A stretch of DNA of 56,812 bases from Prevotella sp. Lineage in GTDB: Bacteria; Bacteroidota; Bacteroidia; Bacteroidales; Bacteroidaceae. This document shows positions 43,315 to 52,278 of this stretch, piece after piece (position 1 is the stretch's first letter; the number at the start of each line of letters is the position of its first letter). The stretch lies in contig JAGCPK010000143.1 in NCBI GenBank assembly GCA_017965725.1, forward strand, positions 1 through 56,812, read 5' to 3'. The notes under the pieces are model-generated. The model was not told where the DNA came from. It did no database searches and was given only the letters and a program-made list of their open reading frames with translations. The translations under genes and the position numbers were made by a program.

Positions 43315-45987
43315 CTATTGTTTGCGGATGGCGCGTTGCGACTCCGTGTCTTTCCTGTCGTGCTGGATGCGGCGCACTTTCTGACCGCCAAAAGCATAAC
43401 TAACCGTGAAGCCAATGTAGTGGGCATGATGGTTGGTGTGGCTGTACTGAATCATCTGTTTGATTGATGTTATTAGTGTTGCCAATCCACTATAGTTGGT
43501 CTCATCGGTGACATATTGACGGAAGGGGTCGTTGGCTACCAGAGAGAGTCTCAGACGATCGTCTAATAAAGAATAGCGCAGGGCGAAATAGGAATAACCA
43601 TAACTATCGGTCTTGGTCATACCCGTATGGTCAGAGAACCAATGTTGATAACGGGCATTCAGCAAGAGCGTATGCTGGCGATTCAGATACCAGTCGGCAG
43701 TAATAGCCAGCCTTTCTCCCCATCCGTAGTGGTCGAATATGTATTGTTCCGTAGCATTATACATGATCTGTGGCGTTCTAAAATCATGGTAGCAGGCTTC
43801 GCCTTCGGCGGTGAGAAGCAGGCTGGGGCTAACCTGATTCTGATAGCGCAGATAGAGTCCGTATTGATTGCTTCGGCCTTTGTTTTCTGGAATGATAGCC
43901 ACGCGGTTTAATTGGTATTCTTCTGTTTGTTGCCAAGGAACAAGTTGCGTGTTTCTCACCACTACATCACTGGCATGATGATGGTAGGCGCAAGCATAAA
44001 AACCCTTATGGTTGTGATAACTCAGTTCAATATCACTTGTCCGACTGGGCAGTAGTGTTGGATCACCTTGGAAGAATTCATAACCTGTCTTGTAGATACG
44101 GAGATTGTTGAGGTCGTAGAAATTGGGGTGGATACAGTCTGTTCCCCATGTCAGGGCGATTTGCTGGTTCCCCTTTGGCTTGAAAGAAAAACTGAATGAC
44201 GGTAGCCAATAGTTACGGTGCAATATGTCGTCATTAAGTACATAAGGATGAAGAGTTTCGTTGTGATTGATGTGTCCCTTTTCCCCCAGATCAATGTGCT
44301 CATAGCGGAGTCCTGCCTTGATGGAACATCTGTCCCAGTCGCGATGAACCGATACGTATGCCGCCTTTCTCTTTTCCTGATAGTAGAAATGTTCATCACC
44401 GTACATTGCGGAGCCATATTGTATCGGATATTGTAAATCGCCCTGATTCTTGATGCTTGTATAGGAAGCGCCTGCATCAATGGTCATGATGTCGAAAGGC
44501 AGCGATAAATCAAGCCTGCCTGACTGAATGTGGTAGTCAACGTTGTTTCTATATTCATTATATGACTTCCAATCTATTAAGGGATCATTGTACCAGACAT
44601 TAGATTTTGCATTGTCGTCTTTCTTATAGTTATTATAGGTGAGGCTGAGCAATCTGCCCTTTGTGTCGAGATGCCAGTCACAGTAGGCCGTCAGACTCTT
44701 GCTGCTGGTGTTGTCGTTGGGTGAGTGTTCCGCTTCAGAAGGAAAAGAATGGGTAGGATAGTTTGTCACGCCATCGGTCACTTTATCAGGCCATAGCATT
44801 TGCCACGACAATATACCTCCCAATTCCAGATTCTCAGTGGGAAGATAACGGAGGGTTAGGTTGGCCGCCACCTCTTTGTCTGTCTGCTTGGTGTGGGTGT
44901 CTGAAGATATGTTGTACCCACCCATGACGCGATAGTCTGTTAGATTGTCCGTCGTCTGTGAGGTGCGTCCGCCGTGGGCATCGATTGTCATATCAAATTT
45001 CTCCGAGGAGTAACTGACTGAGCCGCTGGCACGTCCGCTCCAGTCTTGGCTGACACCAGCCTGGGTGCTCACATCGCCCCGCCAGCCAAGGGTCTGATCG
45101 CGACGCATCACGATATTGATATAGCCCCCGCCCATCTCCACCATGTCACGCCCTGAGGGGATGGAGACCACTTCTATCCTATCGATGTCTTCCGAGCGCA
45201 TTGTCCAAAGTTTCTGTTGGATGCTTTCGTCGCCCATCTCCGTGAGGCGTCCGTTGAGCATGAAACGGGCTGGCCCCTTACCAAGAATGATGGCGCGTCC
45301 TCCTGCCATACTCACCATCGGCACGCGGTTGAGCAGTTCTTGGGCGTTGAGGCCCCGTGCAAACTCGTCGTTGCTGACGATATACTGTAGCCTGCCTGCC
45401 TCGTTGCGGATGACGGACAGCCGTCCGCTTACGGTGACATCACTCAGGTAGTTGTTCTCCATCTGCATGCGGATGGTGCCGATATCGCCGACAGTCACAT
45501 CCCGCTCGATGGTCTTAAATCCCACATAACTGATCCTTATCCTTATGCGTTCTGCTCCGCAGGGGATGACAAAGTCGCCCGCCTCATTGCTCACGCCGCC
45601 ACCTATATATGTGGAATCGGAAAGGGGAGAGAGAGTGATGTTGGCGTAGGCAACGGGCTGGCGATCTGGCCCCACAAGTCGTCCCCTGAGTTTCGTGCGG
45701 TCTTTCTGGATGCACTCCACCAGGATCTCCCTGCCTTTTACTGTTACCCGGACGGGATAGAAACCGCAGACCTCACGGACGACTTCGGGCAAGGAGTGCC
45801 CTCGTTTGATGGTCTTGGTGACGGTGAAGTCCTCCAGTTCATCATAGACAAAGGATATATCGTAGTGCTTTGATGACTTGTCGAGTTCGATGAGCGCATC
45901 CGAGAGCGAGGTTCCTTTGAAAGTATGCTGAGCCTGCACCATGATGCAGAGACTTAATAATATAATAAGGTATAGTATTCGTCTCAT
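43315..45987 (-). CDS. Outer-membrane beta-barrel receptor with STN and carboxypeptidase-like domains
   Basis: An 890-residue outer-membrane protein. Signal peptide MRRILYLIILLSLCIMVQAQ; then an STN (secretin N) domain (TFKGTSLSDALIELDKSS, LPEVVREVCGFYPVRVTV), a CarboxypepD-reg-like domain (LRGRLVGPDRQPVAYANITL, YVGFKTIERDV), a plug (GLNAQELLNRVPMVSMAGG, SIPSGRDMVEMGGGYINI), and a long barrel of the outer-membrane beta-barrel family. The STN domain and the adjacent anti-sigma and ECF sigma genes indicate a trans-envelope signalling receptor that induces its own operon on ligand binding. The ligand is unknown. Confidence 0.9.
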   Translation of the reverse strand: MRRILYLIILLSLCIMVQAQHTFKGTSLSDALIELDKSSKHYDISFVYDELEDFTVTKTIKRGHSLPEVVREVCGFYPVRVTVKGREILVECIQKDRTKLRGRLVGPDRQPVAYANITLSPLSDSTYIGGGVSNEAGDFVIPCGAERIRIRISYVGFKTIERDVTVGDIGTIRMQMENNYLSDVTVSGRLSVIRNEAGRLQYIVSNDEFARGLNAQELLNRVPMVSMAGGRAIILGKGPARFMLNGRLTEMGDESIQQKLWTMRSEDIDRIEVVSIPSGRDMVEMGGGYINIVMRRDQTLGWRGDVSTQAGVSQDWSGRASGSVSYSSEKFDMTIDAHGGRTSQTTDNLTDYRVMGGYNISSDTHTKQTDKEVAANLTLRYLPTENLELGGILSWQMLWPDKVTDGVTNYPTHSFPSEAEHSPNDNTSSKSLTAYCDWHLDTKGRLLSLTYNNYKKDDNAKSNVWYNDPLIDWKSYNEYRNNVDYHIQSGRLDLSLPFDIMTIDAGASYTSIKNQGDLQYPIQYGSAMYGDEHFYYQEKRKAAYVSVHRDWDRCSIKAGLRYEHIDLGEKGHINHNETLHPYVLNDDILHRNYWLPSFSFSFKPKGNQQIALTWGTDCIHPNFYDLNNLRIYKTGYEFFQGDPTLLPSRTSDIELSYHNHKGFYACAYHHHASDVVVRNTQLVPWQQTEEYQLNRVAIIPENKGRSNQYGLYLRYQNQVSPSLLLTAEGEACYHDFRTPQIMYNATEQYIFDHYGWGERLAITADWYLNRQHTLLLNARYQHWFSDHTGMTKTDSYGYSYFALRYSLLDDRLRLSLVANDPFRQYVTDETNYSGLATLITSIKQMIQYSHTNHHAHYIGFTVSYAFGGQKVRRIQHDRKDTESQRAIRKQ

Positions 45988-45989
45988 GT

Positions 45990-46589
45990 CTATTCAGCGA
46001 TTATCTGGTTGTCGGTCAGTCTGATGCTCACTTTCTCGAAGCCGTTGAGTCGTTCTATCATCGTGTGGAGTGGGGCGGTGGTGTCCCACTTCGTATAGAG
46101 GCGGACGTGACGGGCTTGTTCATTGCGGAATACGACGCTGACTTGATAATGTTTCGACAGTTCTTGGAGTATCTGCTGTAGTTCCGCGTTCTCGAAGGTA
46201 CGGATGGCATCAGACTCGGAGAGTTGAGCGTTGTCTTGTTGGTCTATCCCTTTCTGTTGCTGCGAATCTACCATTTGCACCTCCTGAGTCGGTGATTCAG
46301 AATCCCCTCTAACGGCAAAGTGATAGGCGGCGTATGCGATACCCGACAGCATCAGGATAACGATGAATATGGCGGCTATTCTGAATAGTCTGATATGAAG
46401 AGGGAAGAATTTAGAGCGTGTTGTTTCTTTCGTTGTTTCATTTCTCTTCAGGGCGAATCCTGCCTCAGCATTCACCATCAACTCATAGTATGTCCGCATG
46501 TCGGGGTCGCTCATCATCTGTTGCAACTCCTCGTCCGTGTAGTCTTGCGGATGCTCTGTCATTCTGAGCAGTTGTTCGATATCATTCAT
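45990..46589 (-). CDS. Short FecR-like anti-sigma factor (DUF4974)
   Basis: A 199-residue single-pass membrane protein. The N-terminal cytoplasmic part (MNDIEQLLRMTEHPQDYTDE) is about 75 residues, followed by a membrane helix (IAAIFIVILMLSGIAYAAYHF), a Gln-rich periplasmic linker, and a C-terminal DUF4974/STN-like domain (AIRTFENAELQQILQELSKH, NGFEKVSIRLTDNQII). The usual central FecR domain appears to be missing. By position it should hold the ECF sigma factor inactive until the receptor signals. It overlaps the sigma gene by four bases. Confidence 0.8.
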   Translation of the reverse strand: MNDIEQLLRMTEHPQDYTDEELQQMMSDPDMRTYYELMVNAEAGFALKRNETTKETTRSKFFPLHIRLFRIAAIFIVILMLSGIAYAAYHFAVRGDSESPTQEVQMVDSQQQKGIDQQDNAQLSESDAIRTFENAELQQILQELSKHYQVSVVFRNEQARHVRLYTKWDTTAPLHTMIERLNGFEKVSIRLTDNQIIAE

Positions 46590-47083
46590 CTTCTTGTCGG
46601 ATTATATTTCTCTTTCAGTTTCTTAAGTGCTCCCGCAAGGTGTTTATAGACGACCACCTCACTGATGCCTAATCGTTCTGCAATCTCCCTGTATTTTAGT
46701 CCCTCGTCGAAGCGTAGTTGGAATACGTACCAGGTCTGCTTGGAGAATGTTCTTTCTGCGTAATCAATCATCTCAGCGGCCATCTCCCGTTCATTCGCCA
46801 TTGATGTCTGACTCGGTTCAGAGAGCGATAGTCTGCGTTCTATCCGTTCGTGCAGCGTCATTCTGCGGATGCGGTCTATGCACTGATGGCGAACCGTCAC
46901 CATCAGATAGCCTTCAGGATTCTCTTTTGGCAACACCAGTGAACCGTCTGCAATCTTGGCGAACATATCGCTTACAACATCGCGAGCCTCATCATCGTCT
47001 TTCAGCATCAGCCGTGCTACCGTGAGCATCCGCAGGTAACAGCCATTATAAAGTTGTTCTAATTCTCTCTCTTCAACATTCAT
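46586..47083 (-). CDS. ECF-type RNA polymerase sigma factor
   Basis: A 165-residue sigma-70 family member. Region 2 is LEQLYNGCYLRMLTVARLML through DVFAKIADG, with the LMVTVRHQCIDRIRR helix; region 4 is WYVFQLRFDEGLKYREIAERLGISEVVVYKHLAGALKKLK, a helix-turn-helix that reads the -35 element. This is the first gene of the sigma, anti-sigma, receptor unit. A strong housekeeping-type promoter lies upstream (47124-47155), so basal expression does not need autoregulation. Confidence 0.92.
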   Translation of the reverse strand: MNVEERELEQLYNGCYLRMLTVARLMLKDDDEARDVVSDMFAKIADGSLVLPKENPEGYLMVTVRHQCIDRIRRMTLHERIERRLSLSEPSQTSMANEREMAAEMIDYAERTFSKQTWYVFQLRFDEGLKYREIAERLGISEVVVYKHLAGALKKLKEKYNPTRR

Positions 47084-47123
47084 TCTGTCTGGACAGCGAA
47101 AACAGATTTTGCTTTTCTATTCA

Positions 47124-47155
47124 CAAAGGTACAAATAAAGAACGAAACAACCAAA
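47124..47155 (-). promoter_or_regulatory. Promoter of the ECF sigma operon
   Basis: On the minus strand, TTTG (complement of 47152-47155) is followed after exactly 20 bases by TACCTTTG (complement of 47124-47131), the Bacteroidota consensus. Confidence 0.8.
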
Positions 47156-47214
47156 TATATTCTTATTTACATGTTTCTACTCAAAATGTCGCCTTCACGA
47201 ATATCAAGAACCAT

Positions 47215-47637
47215 TTATTTACATAATGATATTGAACATAAAAAAGCAGTAGGGGTAAATAATCCAGTTCCAATTGGTGGAAATGTTGACTTGACTTCTA
47301 CAATATTGAAATCAATAATGTCCCCATCCTGATAATATTGAAAGGGAAATTCGTCTTTTGGGACAACGACAGTCTTTATATAATTATATATGTCTTTTTC
47401 TCCTTCTGGCATAGTTAAATACCCTATAAAAACATTATTATCAACATTTTCATCTCCTTCATCTCCCTCATGTATTATTATTGTTCCTGAGATACAAGAT
47501 TCCGATTCAATAGAATCCTTTTTTTCACCACTTTCGGGAGAGGAAGAGACCGAACTTACTTCCTCATCACTACTGCAAGCAAAGAACATTCCGAGCGATA
47601 ACAGCACACCTAAAATAAAAAATAGTTTCTTATTCAT
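47215..47637 (-). CDS. Hypothetical lipoprotein
   Basis: A 140-residue lipoprotein: signal peptide MNKKLFFILGVLLSLGMFFAC with Cys21, then a Ser/Glu-rich linker (SSDEEVSSVSSSPESGEKKD). The remainder has a small beta-rich domain (SGTIIIHEGDEGD, DGDIIDFNIVEVK). I do not recognise a family. It is AT-richer than neighbours and stands alone between the ECF operon and a repeat region, so it may be an acquired gene. Its role is unknown. Confidence 0.65.
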   Translation of the reverse strand: MNKKLFFILGVLLSLGMFFACSSDEEVSSVSSSPESGEKKDSIESESCISGTIIIHEGDEGDENVDNNVFIGYLTMPEGEKDIYNYIKTVVVPKDEFPFQYYQDGDIIDFNIVEVKSTFPPIGTGLFTPTAFLCSISLCK

Positions 47638-47789
47638 ACTCGTTTATTTTTAATTAGACATTTACTATGTGAGCACAGCCTGCTTTCAGGATTCTGCTCT
47701 GTCAATATAACGAATAAGAATGGCGTTTTCCTAACCAAAAAACAGAAAAACAATCCCATATATGTTTTGGAGTCATTGCACCCCGTGCA
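47638..47789. other. Gene-free spacer before the 43-bp repeats
   Basis: No convincing gene. Apart from a short inverted word (GAGCA near 47671 and TGCTC near 47695) I see nothing distinctive. Confidence 0.5.
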
Positions 47790-47917
47790 AAAGTCTGTCC
47801 CGAAACTGGGGCATATCATCCCCCACTGGGGTAAAGTCTGAACGGAATCTCAGGGAAAGTTTCACCCAGTGGGGTACGGCTTGCCAGAATCTGGGACACC
47901 ATTTACCCCACCGGGTG
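47790..47917. repeat. Three degenerate 43-bp tandem repeats
   Basis: Units 47790-47832, 47833-47875 and 47876-47917 align end to end with the same length. Shared words are AAAGTCTG or a variant at the start, GGAATCT or GAAACT in the middle, and an ending in ACTGGGGT, AGTGGGGT or ACCGGGTG. Each unit holds complementary G- and C-runs. The array lies 22 bases past the end of the GH13 gene. Confidence 0.75.
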
Positions 47918-47939
47918 TAACTATCTTAGAGTTTTAGGA

Positions 47940-49277
47940 TTAGATACTCCTATCCTCTTTTAGAATAAGATACTGGAACGGTTCGAGTGGGAGGGAGGCG
48001 TCGAGTTGATAAGCCTTTTCAGTGACTATATCTTTTGCCTTACGACCTTTCCAGTTGTCTGGCATCTGAATGGTCTTCGCTTTGTTGCGGACATTGACGA
48101 CGACGAGTAAATTTTCTTTCTTGTCTTTCTTCTCAAAAATAAACACATCCTTGTCTGGCCAGGCCTTAATCGTGCCTTTGCGCAGGGCGGAATGTTCGTT
48201 GTAGAGTTCTATCAGTTTCTTGTATTCCTGATAGATTTCAGGCTTGGCAGTCCAGTCAACGGGGACGTACTTGAAGAAGTTGATAGGCTCAGGATAGCCA
48301 ACCTCTTGTGAGCCGTAGATGAGTGCTCCGCCGTGGGGGAAGATGCTGGCTACGTAGGCCGCCATCGCACCGCGGTCGTTGGTGAACTCCACGCAGGGTG
48401 TGGCCTCGGTAGAGTGGTCGTGGTTGGTGGTGAAGCGCAACTTGACCTTGCCGGCAGGCAGATTGTGGTATTCTAACATGTCGGCATTGATGAGGTCTTG
48501 GGCTGGAGCGCCCTTGAACACCTTCACGAGTCCATCCTTATAGTCCCAGCCATAGTTCATGTCGAAGCCGCCAACGGTGAAGTTGTCGAGGTTCTTGCCC
48601 TCTGCCAGCATCACAATCTTACGTGGAGCAGCAGCCTTGCGTAACTGGACGATGGCATCCTGCCAGAAGTCGGCTGGCACACCGTCGGCCACGTCGCAGC
48701 GGAAGCCGTCGATGCCCACCTCGGCAATCCAGAACTTCATGGCGTCGATCATTGCGGCGCGCATATCCTTGTTGTCATAGTTCAGGTCAGCCACATCGAA
48801 CCAGTCCCAAGGACGCGGATGGATGATGGTGTCAGTTTTCTCGTCGTGGGTGTACCAGTCGGGATGTTCCTTCACCCAAGGATGATCCCATGCTGTATGG
48901 TTAGCCACCCAGTCGAGGATGATACCCATCCCATGCTCATGACAGATCTTTGCCAGATTCTTAAAGTCATCGATGGTACCAAACTCAGGTGCGATGGCCT
49001 TGTAGTCACTGATACAATAGGGTGAGTTCTTGCCTTTCTCGATACCGATGGGATAGATGGGCATCACCCACATCATGTTGACACCCAAATCACGGATACT
49101 GTCGATACGGGCAGCCACGGCATTCAGGGAATTCTTTGGTGCAAACACACGGGGATTTACCTGATACATGGCGATGTCTTCTACTGCTGGCAAGTTAAAT
49201 GCCACTTGTGTCTCTTGTCCTGGCCTGCAGGCTACGACTGCCGCCAGGATGCTGATAGATAGAATCAGTTTTTTCAT
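47940..49277 (-). CDS. Alpha-amylase family (GH13) lipoprotein
   Basis: A 445-residue lipoprotein (signal peptide ending AAVVAC, Cys17) acting on alpha-glucans. GH13 landmarks are ILDWVANHTAWDHPW, GFRCDVAD with nucleophile D195, MLAEGKN with acid/base E226, and TTNHDHS with D287. The C-terminal beta domain follows (ENLLVVVNVRNKAKTIQMPD). It is compact compared with typical amylases. Last gene of a minus-strand run after GH9, GH3 and ndk, 18 bases from ndk, so probably co-transcribed. Confidence 0.92.
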   Translation of the reverse strand: MKKLILSISILAAVVACRPGQETQVAFNLPAVEDIAMYQVNPRVFAPKNSLNAVAARIDSIRDLGVNMMWVMPIYPIGIEKGKNSPYCISDYKAIAPEFGTIDDFKNLAKICHEHGMGIILDWVANHTAWDHPWVKEHPDWYTHDEKTDTIIHPRPWDWFDVADLNYDNKDMRAAMIDAMKFWIAEVGIDGFRCDVADGVPADFWQDAIVQLRKAAAPRKIVMLAEGKNLDNFTVGGFDMNYGWDYKDGLVKVFKGAPAQDLINADMLEYHNLPAGKVKLRFTTNHDHSTEATPCVEFTNDRGAMAAYVASIFPHGGALIYGSQEVGYPEPINFFKYVPVDWTAKPEIYQEYKKLIELYNEHSALRKGTIKAWPDKDVFIFEKKDKKENLLVVVNVRNKAKTIQMPDNWKGRKAKDIVTEKAYQLDASLPLEPFQYLILKEDRSI

Positions 49278-49295
49278 AAATGGTGGTATTTTGTA

Positions 49296-49760
49296 TTATT
49301 TTGCTTCGCCGTCTCCATAGATGAAGCCGAAGGCTCCGCTGGTGTAGTCGAATATCTCCTCGTCGCGGAAGAAACGCTTCAACTCGATCTCTGCATTCGA
49401 CGTGGAGTCGCTGGCATGAACGATGTTCTGTTGGTTACTCATCGAGTAGTCGCCTCGGATGGTGCCTGGCGCAGCCTCACGTCCGTTGGTGGAACCTGTC
49501 ATGGTACGTACCACCTGCACAGCATCCACACCTTCGAGGGCTAAGGCTACTACTGGAGAGGCCTGCATGGAGGCTGCCAGTGAGGGGAAGAAAGGACGAT
49601 CAACGAGATGGGCATAATGCTCACGCAGAATCTCGTCAGAGAGTTGCATCATTTTCATACCTGCCACGCGCAGTCCGCGGCGCTCAAAACGGTTCACAAT
49701 CTCACCAATCAGTTGGCGCTGTACACAACTGGGTTTCAGTAATACAAGAGTCTTTTCCAT
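49296..49760 (-). CDS. ndk: Nucleoside diphosphate kinase
   Basis: A 154-residue cytoplasmic enzyme balancing nucleoside triphosphates. LVLLKPSCVQRQLIGEIVNR near the N-terminus, ASPVVALALEG, GSTNGREAAPGTIRGDYS and NIVHASDS with catalytic H115 are diagnostic. Length is usual. A housekeeping gene sits here between two glycoside hydrolase genes, with gaps of 26 and 18 bases, all on the same strand. Confidence 0.97.
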   Translation of the reverse strand: MEKTLVLLKPSCVQRQLIGEIVNRFERRGLRVAGMKMMQLSDEILREHYAHLVDRPFFPSLAASMQASPVVALALEGVDAVQVVRTMTGSTNGREAAPGTIRGDYSMSNQQNIVHASDSTSNAEIELKRFFRDEEIFDYTSGAFGFIYGDGEAK

Positions 49761-49786
49761 ACTTTTATTGTTTATTTATTAGTTAA

Positions 49787-52255
49787 TCAGATATTCGGAG
49801 TGTCCCAGATCTTAGTCTTCGAGCAGGCGGTGGGGGCGGTCTGGTTGCCGACCTTCAGGATAAAGTCGCCTTCCTCCAGTGTCCATTTGCCATCGGCTCC
49901 TACAAAGGCGAGGTTCTTCGCGGGGAGACGGAAGGTGACGGTCTTCGTTTCACCTGGCTCCAACGAGACCTTTGTGAAGTCGCGCAGACGTTTGTTGTCT
50001 GGTACAACGCTGGCGATGAGGTCGCTACTGTAGAGCAGCACGGCTTCCTTACCGGCACGGCTACCCGTATTCTTCACATCGACGGTGACGGTGAGAATAT
50101 CGTCAGCAGTAAACGAGGTCTTATCGACTTTAAGGTTGCTATATTCGAAGGTGGTGTAACTGAGACCGTAGCCGAAGGGCCACAGGAGAGACACCTTCGC
50201 ATCGTAGTTGTAGGCACCTGCCATCGTACCGACCTCTTCACTCACCTTGTAATCATAGGTGTTGAGTGAGTTGATCTCACGGGGATAAGTGTAGGGCATC
50301 TTGGCGGAGAAGTTCGCATCGCCAGCGAGGAGGTTGGCGAGGGCATCACCCCCGTAGTTGCCTGGGATGAGGATATCCACGACCGCCTTGGCCAACGGCT
50401 CGATATCGGTGATGAGGCGCGGACGCCCTTCATTCAGCACGAGGATGATGGGCTTACCCGTCTTGGCAAGTGCCTTCACGAGGTCACGCTGGTTCGTTGA
50501 GAGCCAGAGATCGGTGAGGTTGCCAGGGGTCTCGGTGTAGGAGTTCTCACCGATGCAGGCGATGATGACATCAGCCTGGGCTGCAGCGGTGACAGCCTTG
50601 TCTATCTGTGGCGCATTCTCGTCATAGTAAGCACCGTTCTCATTATATGTCACGCCCTGTTCGAGGATAATGTTCTCCTTACCATATTTATGACAGAGGG
50701 CCTCGTAGATGGTGTTGTATTTCTCAGAGAGATCTTCTGCTCTTGATCCCTGCCAGGTGTAACTCCAACCACCATGCAGACAGCGCATCTGGTTGGCATT
50801 CGGTCCTGTCAGCAAAATCTTCTTGCCTTTAGCCAATGGTAGGATGCCATCGTTCTTTAACAGCACCTCACTCTCTTCAGCGGCTTGGAGGGCTTTAGCG
50901 GCATGTTCGTCGGAACCGAACTTTTCATAACCCTTACCACCAGTATTGGGCTCATCGAAAAGCCCCAGACGATACTTCGCACGCAGGATACGGCGCACTG
51001 CATCGTCGATACGTGTCATGGGTACCTTACCCTCATTGACGAGTTCCTTCAGCAGGATGCAGAAATCAACACTATAGGGATCCATCGACATATCGATACC
51101 GGCATTGATGGCGATACGGATGGCGTCTTTCTTGTCCTTGGCGACATGTTCGCGAGAGAACAGATTGTTGATGTCGGCCCAGTCGGTCACCAAGAAACCA
51201 TCCCATTGCAGGTCTTCCTTCAACCACTTCGTCAGATACTCGTAACTGGCATGGACGGGAACGCCATTGATGGAACCAGAGTTGACCATCATCGTCAGTG
51301 TCCCAGCGAGGGCAGCAGCCTTGAAGGGCTCGAAGTATTTCTCACGGATCATCTGAGGTGAGAGGTAGGCAGGCGTACGGTCCTTACCCGTCCAAGGGGC
51401 ACCGTAGGCAAAATAGTGCTTCGTGCTGGTGCCTACATGATATTTATCTATATGGTTGTTATCTTCACCCTGATAACCCTTGATCTCTGCCGTCACCATC
51501 TTGCTGTTCACGATGGCATCCTCGCCGAAACTCTCATAGACACGGGGCCAACGCGGATCACGACTCAAATCGACCACAGGATTATACACCCACGGACAGT
51601 TCGCAGCACGACTCTCATAAGCGGTAATCTCTGCCCCTAAACGAGCCACTTCGGTATTAAAGGTGGCGCCGATATTGATAGGTTGGGGGAAGAGCGTACC
51701 GCCTTGGGTGTAGGTGACACCGTGGTTGTGGTCGAGTCCATAGATATCAGGGATACCGATGTGCTTCATCGACTTCTCCTGAATCACGCGGATCCACTTC
51801 TGCCACTGTTCCACACTTGGCGCACGGGTGCCTGGGGCATTCAGGATAGAACCCACCTTCCACTTGGAGATGAGCGTATCGAGCATCGTCTCGTTGAGTT
51901 TCCAGACGCGTTTGGTCTCTCCCTGATAGATATCCACGGGAAAAGCCCCCAACTGGTCGATAATCTGCTGGTCAGTCTTCTTCAGCGTGGCGTCTATCTC
52001 TTGTGAAGACCTGCCATATTGTTGTAACACAGAACGTACTTTCTCACGATCTACCTTGGCATTCTCAACGGTCATCTTGCCTATGATGTCGAGGTTCAGT
52101 TCGAGCATCTGTCCGATTTTCTCGTCAAGGGTCATCTTGGCAAGTGTCTTTTCTATCTTCGCCTCCAGATTTGCATCACGGGGGATGGCGGGTTTCTGTG
52201 CCTGCGCTACTACGGCTGCACAGACCAGCATCATTGTCAATAAACTCTTTCTCAT
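49787..52255 (-). CDS. Beta-glucosidase, glycoside hydrolase family 3
   Basis: An 822-residue exported enzyme (signal peptide [20 protein letters not shown]). The TIM-barrel domain begins [21 protein letters not shown] is the conserved Lys-His region, and [12 protein letters not shown] contains nucleophile D358. The alpha/beta sandwich domain ([22 protein letters not shown]) and a C-terminal fibronectin-type domain ([20 protein letters not shown]) follow, the BglX layout. It should release glucose from beta-glucan oligosaccharides, which fits the GH9 gene 23 bases upstream. Confidence 0.94.
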   Translation of the reverse strand: MRKSLLTMMLVCAAVVAQAQKPAIPRDANLEAKIEKTLAKMTLDEKIGQMLELNLDIIGKMTVENAKVDREKVRSVLQQYGRSSQEIDATLKKTDQQIIDQLGAFPVDIYQGETKRVWKLNETMLDTLISKWKVGSILNAPGTRAPSVEQWQKWIRVIQEKSMKHIGIPDIYGLDHNHGVTYTQGGTLFPQPINIGATFNTEVARLGAEITAYESRAANCPWVYNPVVDLSRDPRWPRVYESFGEDAIVNSKMVTAEIKGYQGEDNNHIDKYHVGTSTKHYFAYGAPWTGKDRTPAYLSPQMIREKYFEPFKAAALAGTLTMMVNSGSINGVPVHASYEYLTKWLKEDLQWDGFLVTDWADINNLFSREHVAKDKKDAIRIAINAGIDMSMDPYSVDFCILLKELVNEGKVPMTRIDDAVRRILRAKYRLGLFDEPNTGGKGYEKFGSDEHAAKALQAAEESEVLLKNDGILPLAKGKKILLTGPNANQMRCLHGGWSYTWQGSRAEDLSEKYNTIYEALCHKYGKENIILEQGVTYNENGAYYDENAPQIDKAVTAAAQADVIIACIGENSYTETPGNLTDLWLSTNQRDLVKALAKTGKPIILVLNEGRPRLITDIEPLAKAVVDILIPGNYGGDALANLLAGDANFSAKMPYTYPREINSLNTYDYKVSEEVGTMAGAYNYDAKVSLLWPFGYGLSYTTFEYSNLKVDKTSFTADDILTVTVDVKNTGSRAGKEAVLLYSSDLIASVVPDNKRLRDFTKVSLEPGETKTVTFRLPAKNLAFVGADGKWTLEEGDFILKVGNQTAPTACSKTKIWDTPNI

Positions 52256-52278
52256 TCTATATACCTTTTTATTATGAT

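Noticed and set aside
47790-47917. Possible CRISPR array in the 43-bp repeats
   Set aside because: The units are contiguous and divergent, without unique spacers, and there are no cas genes nearby.
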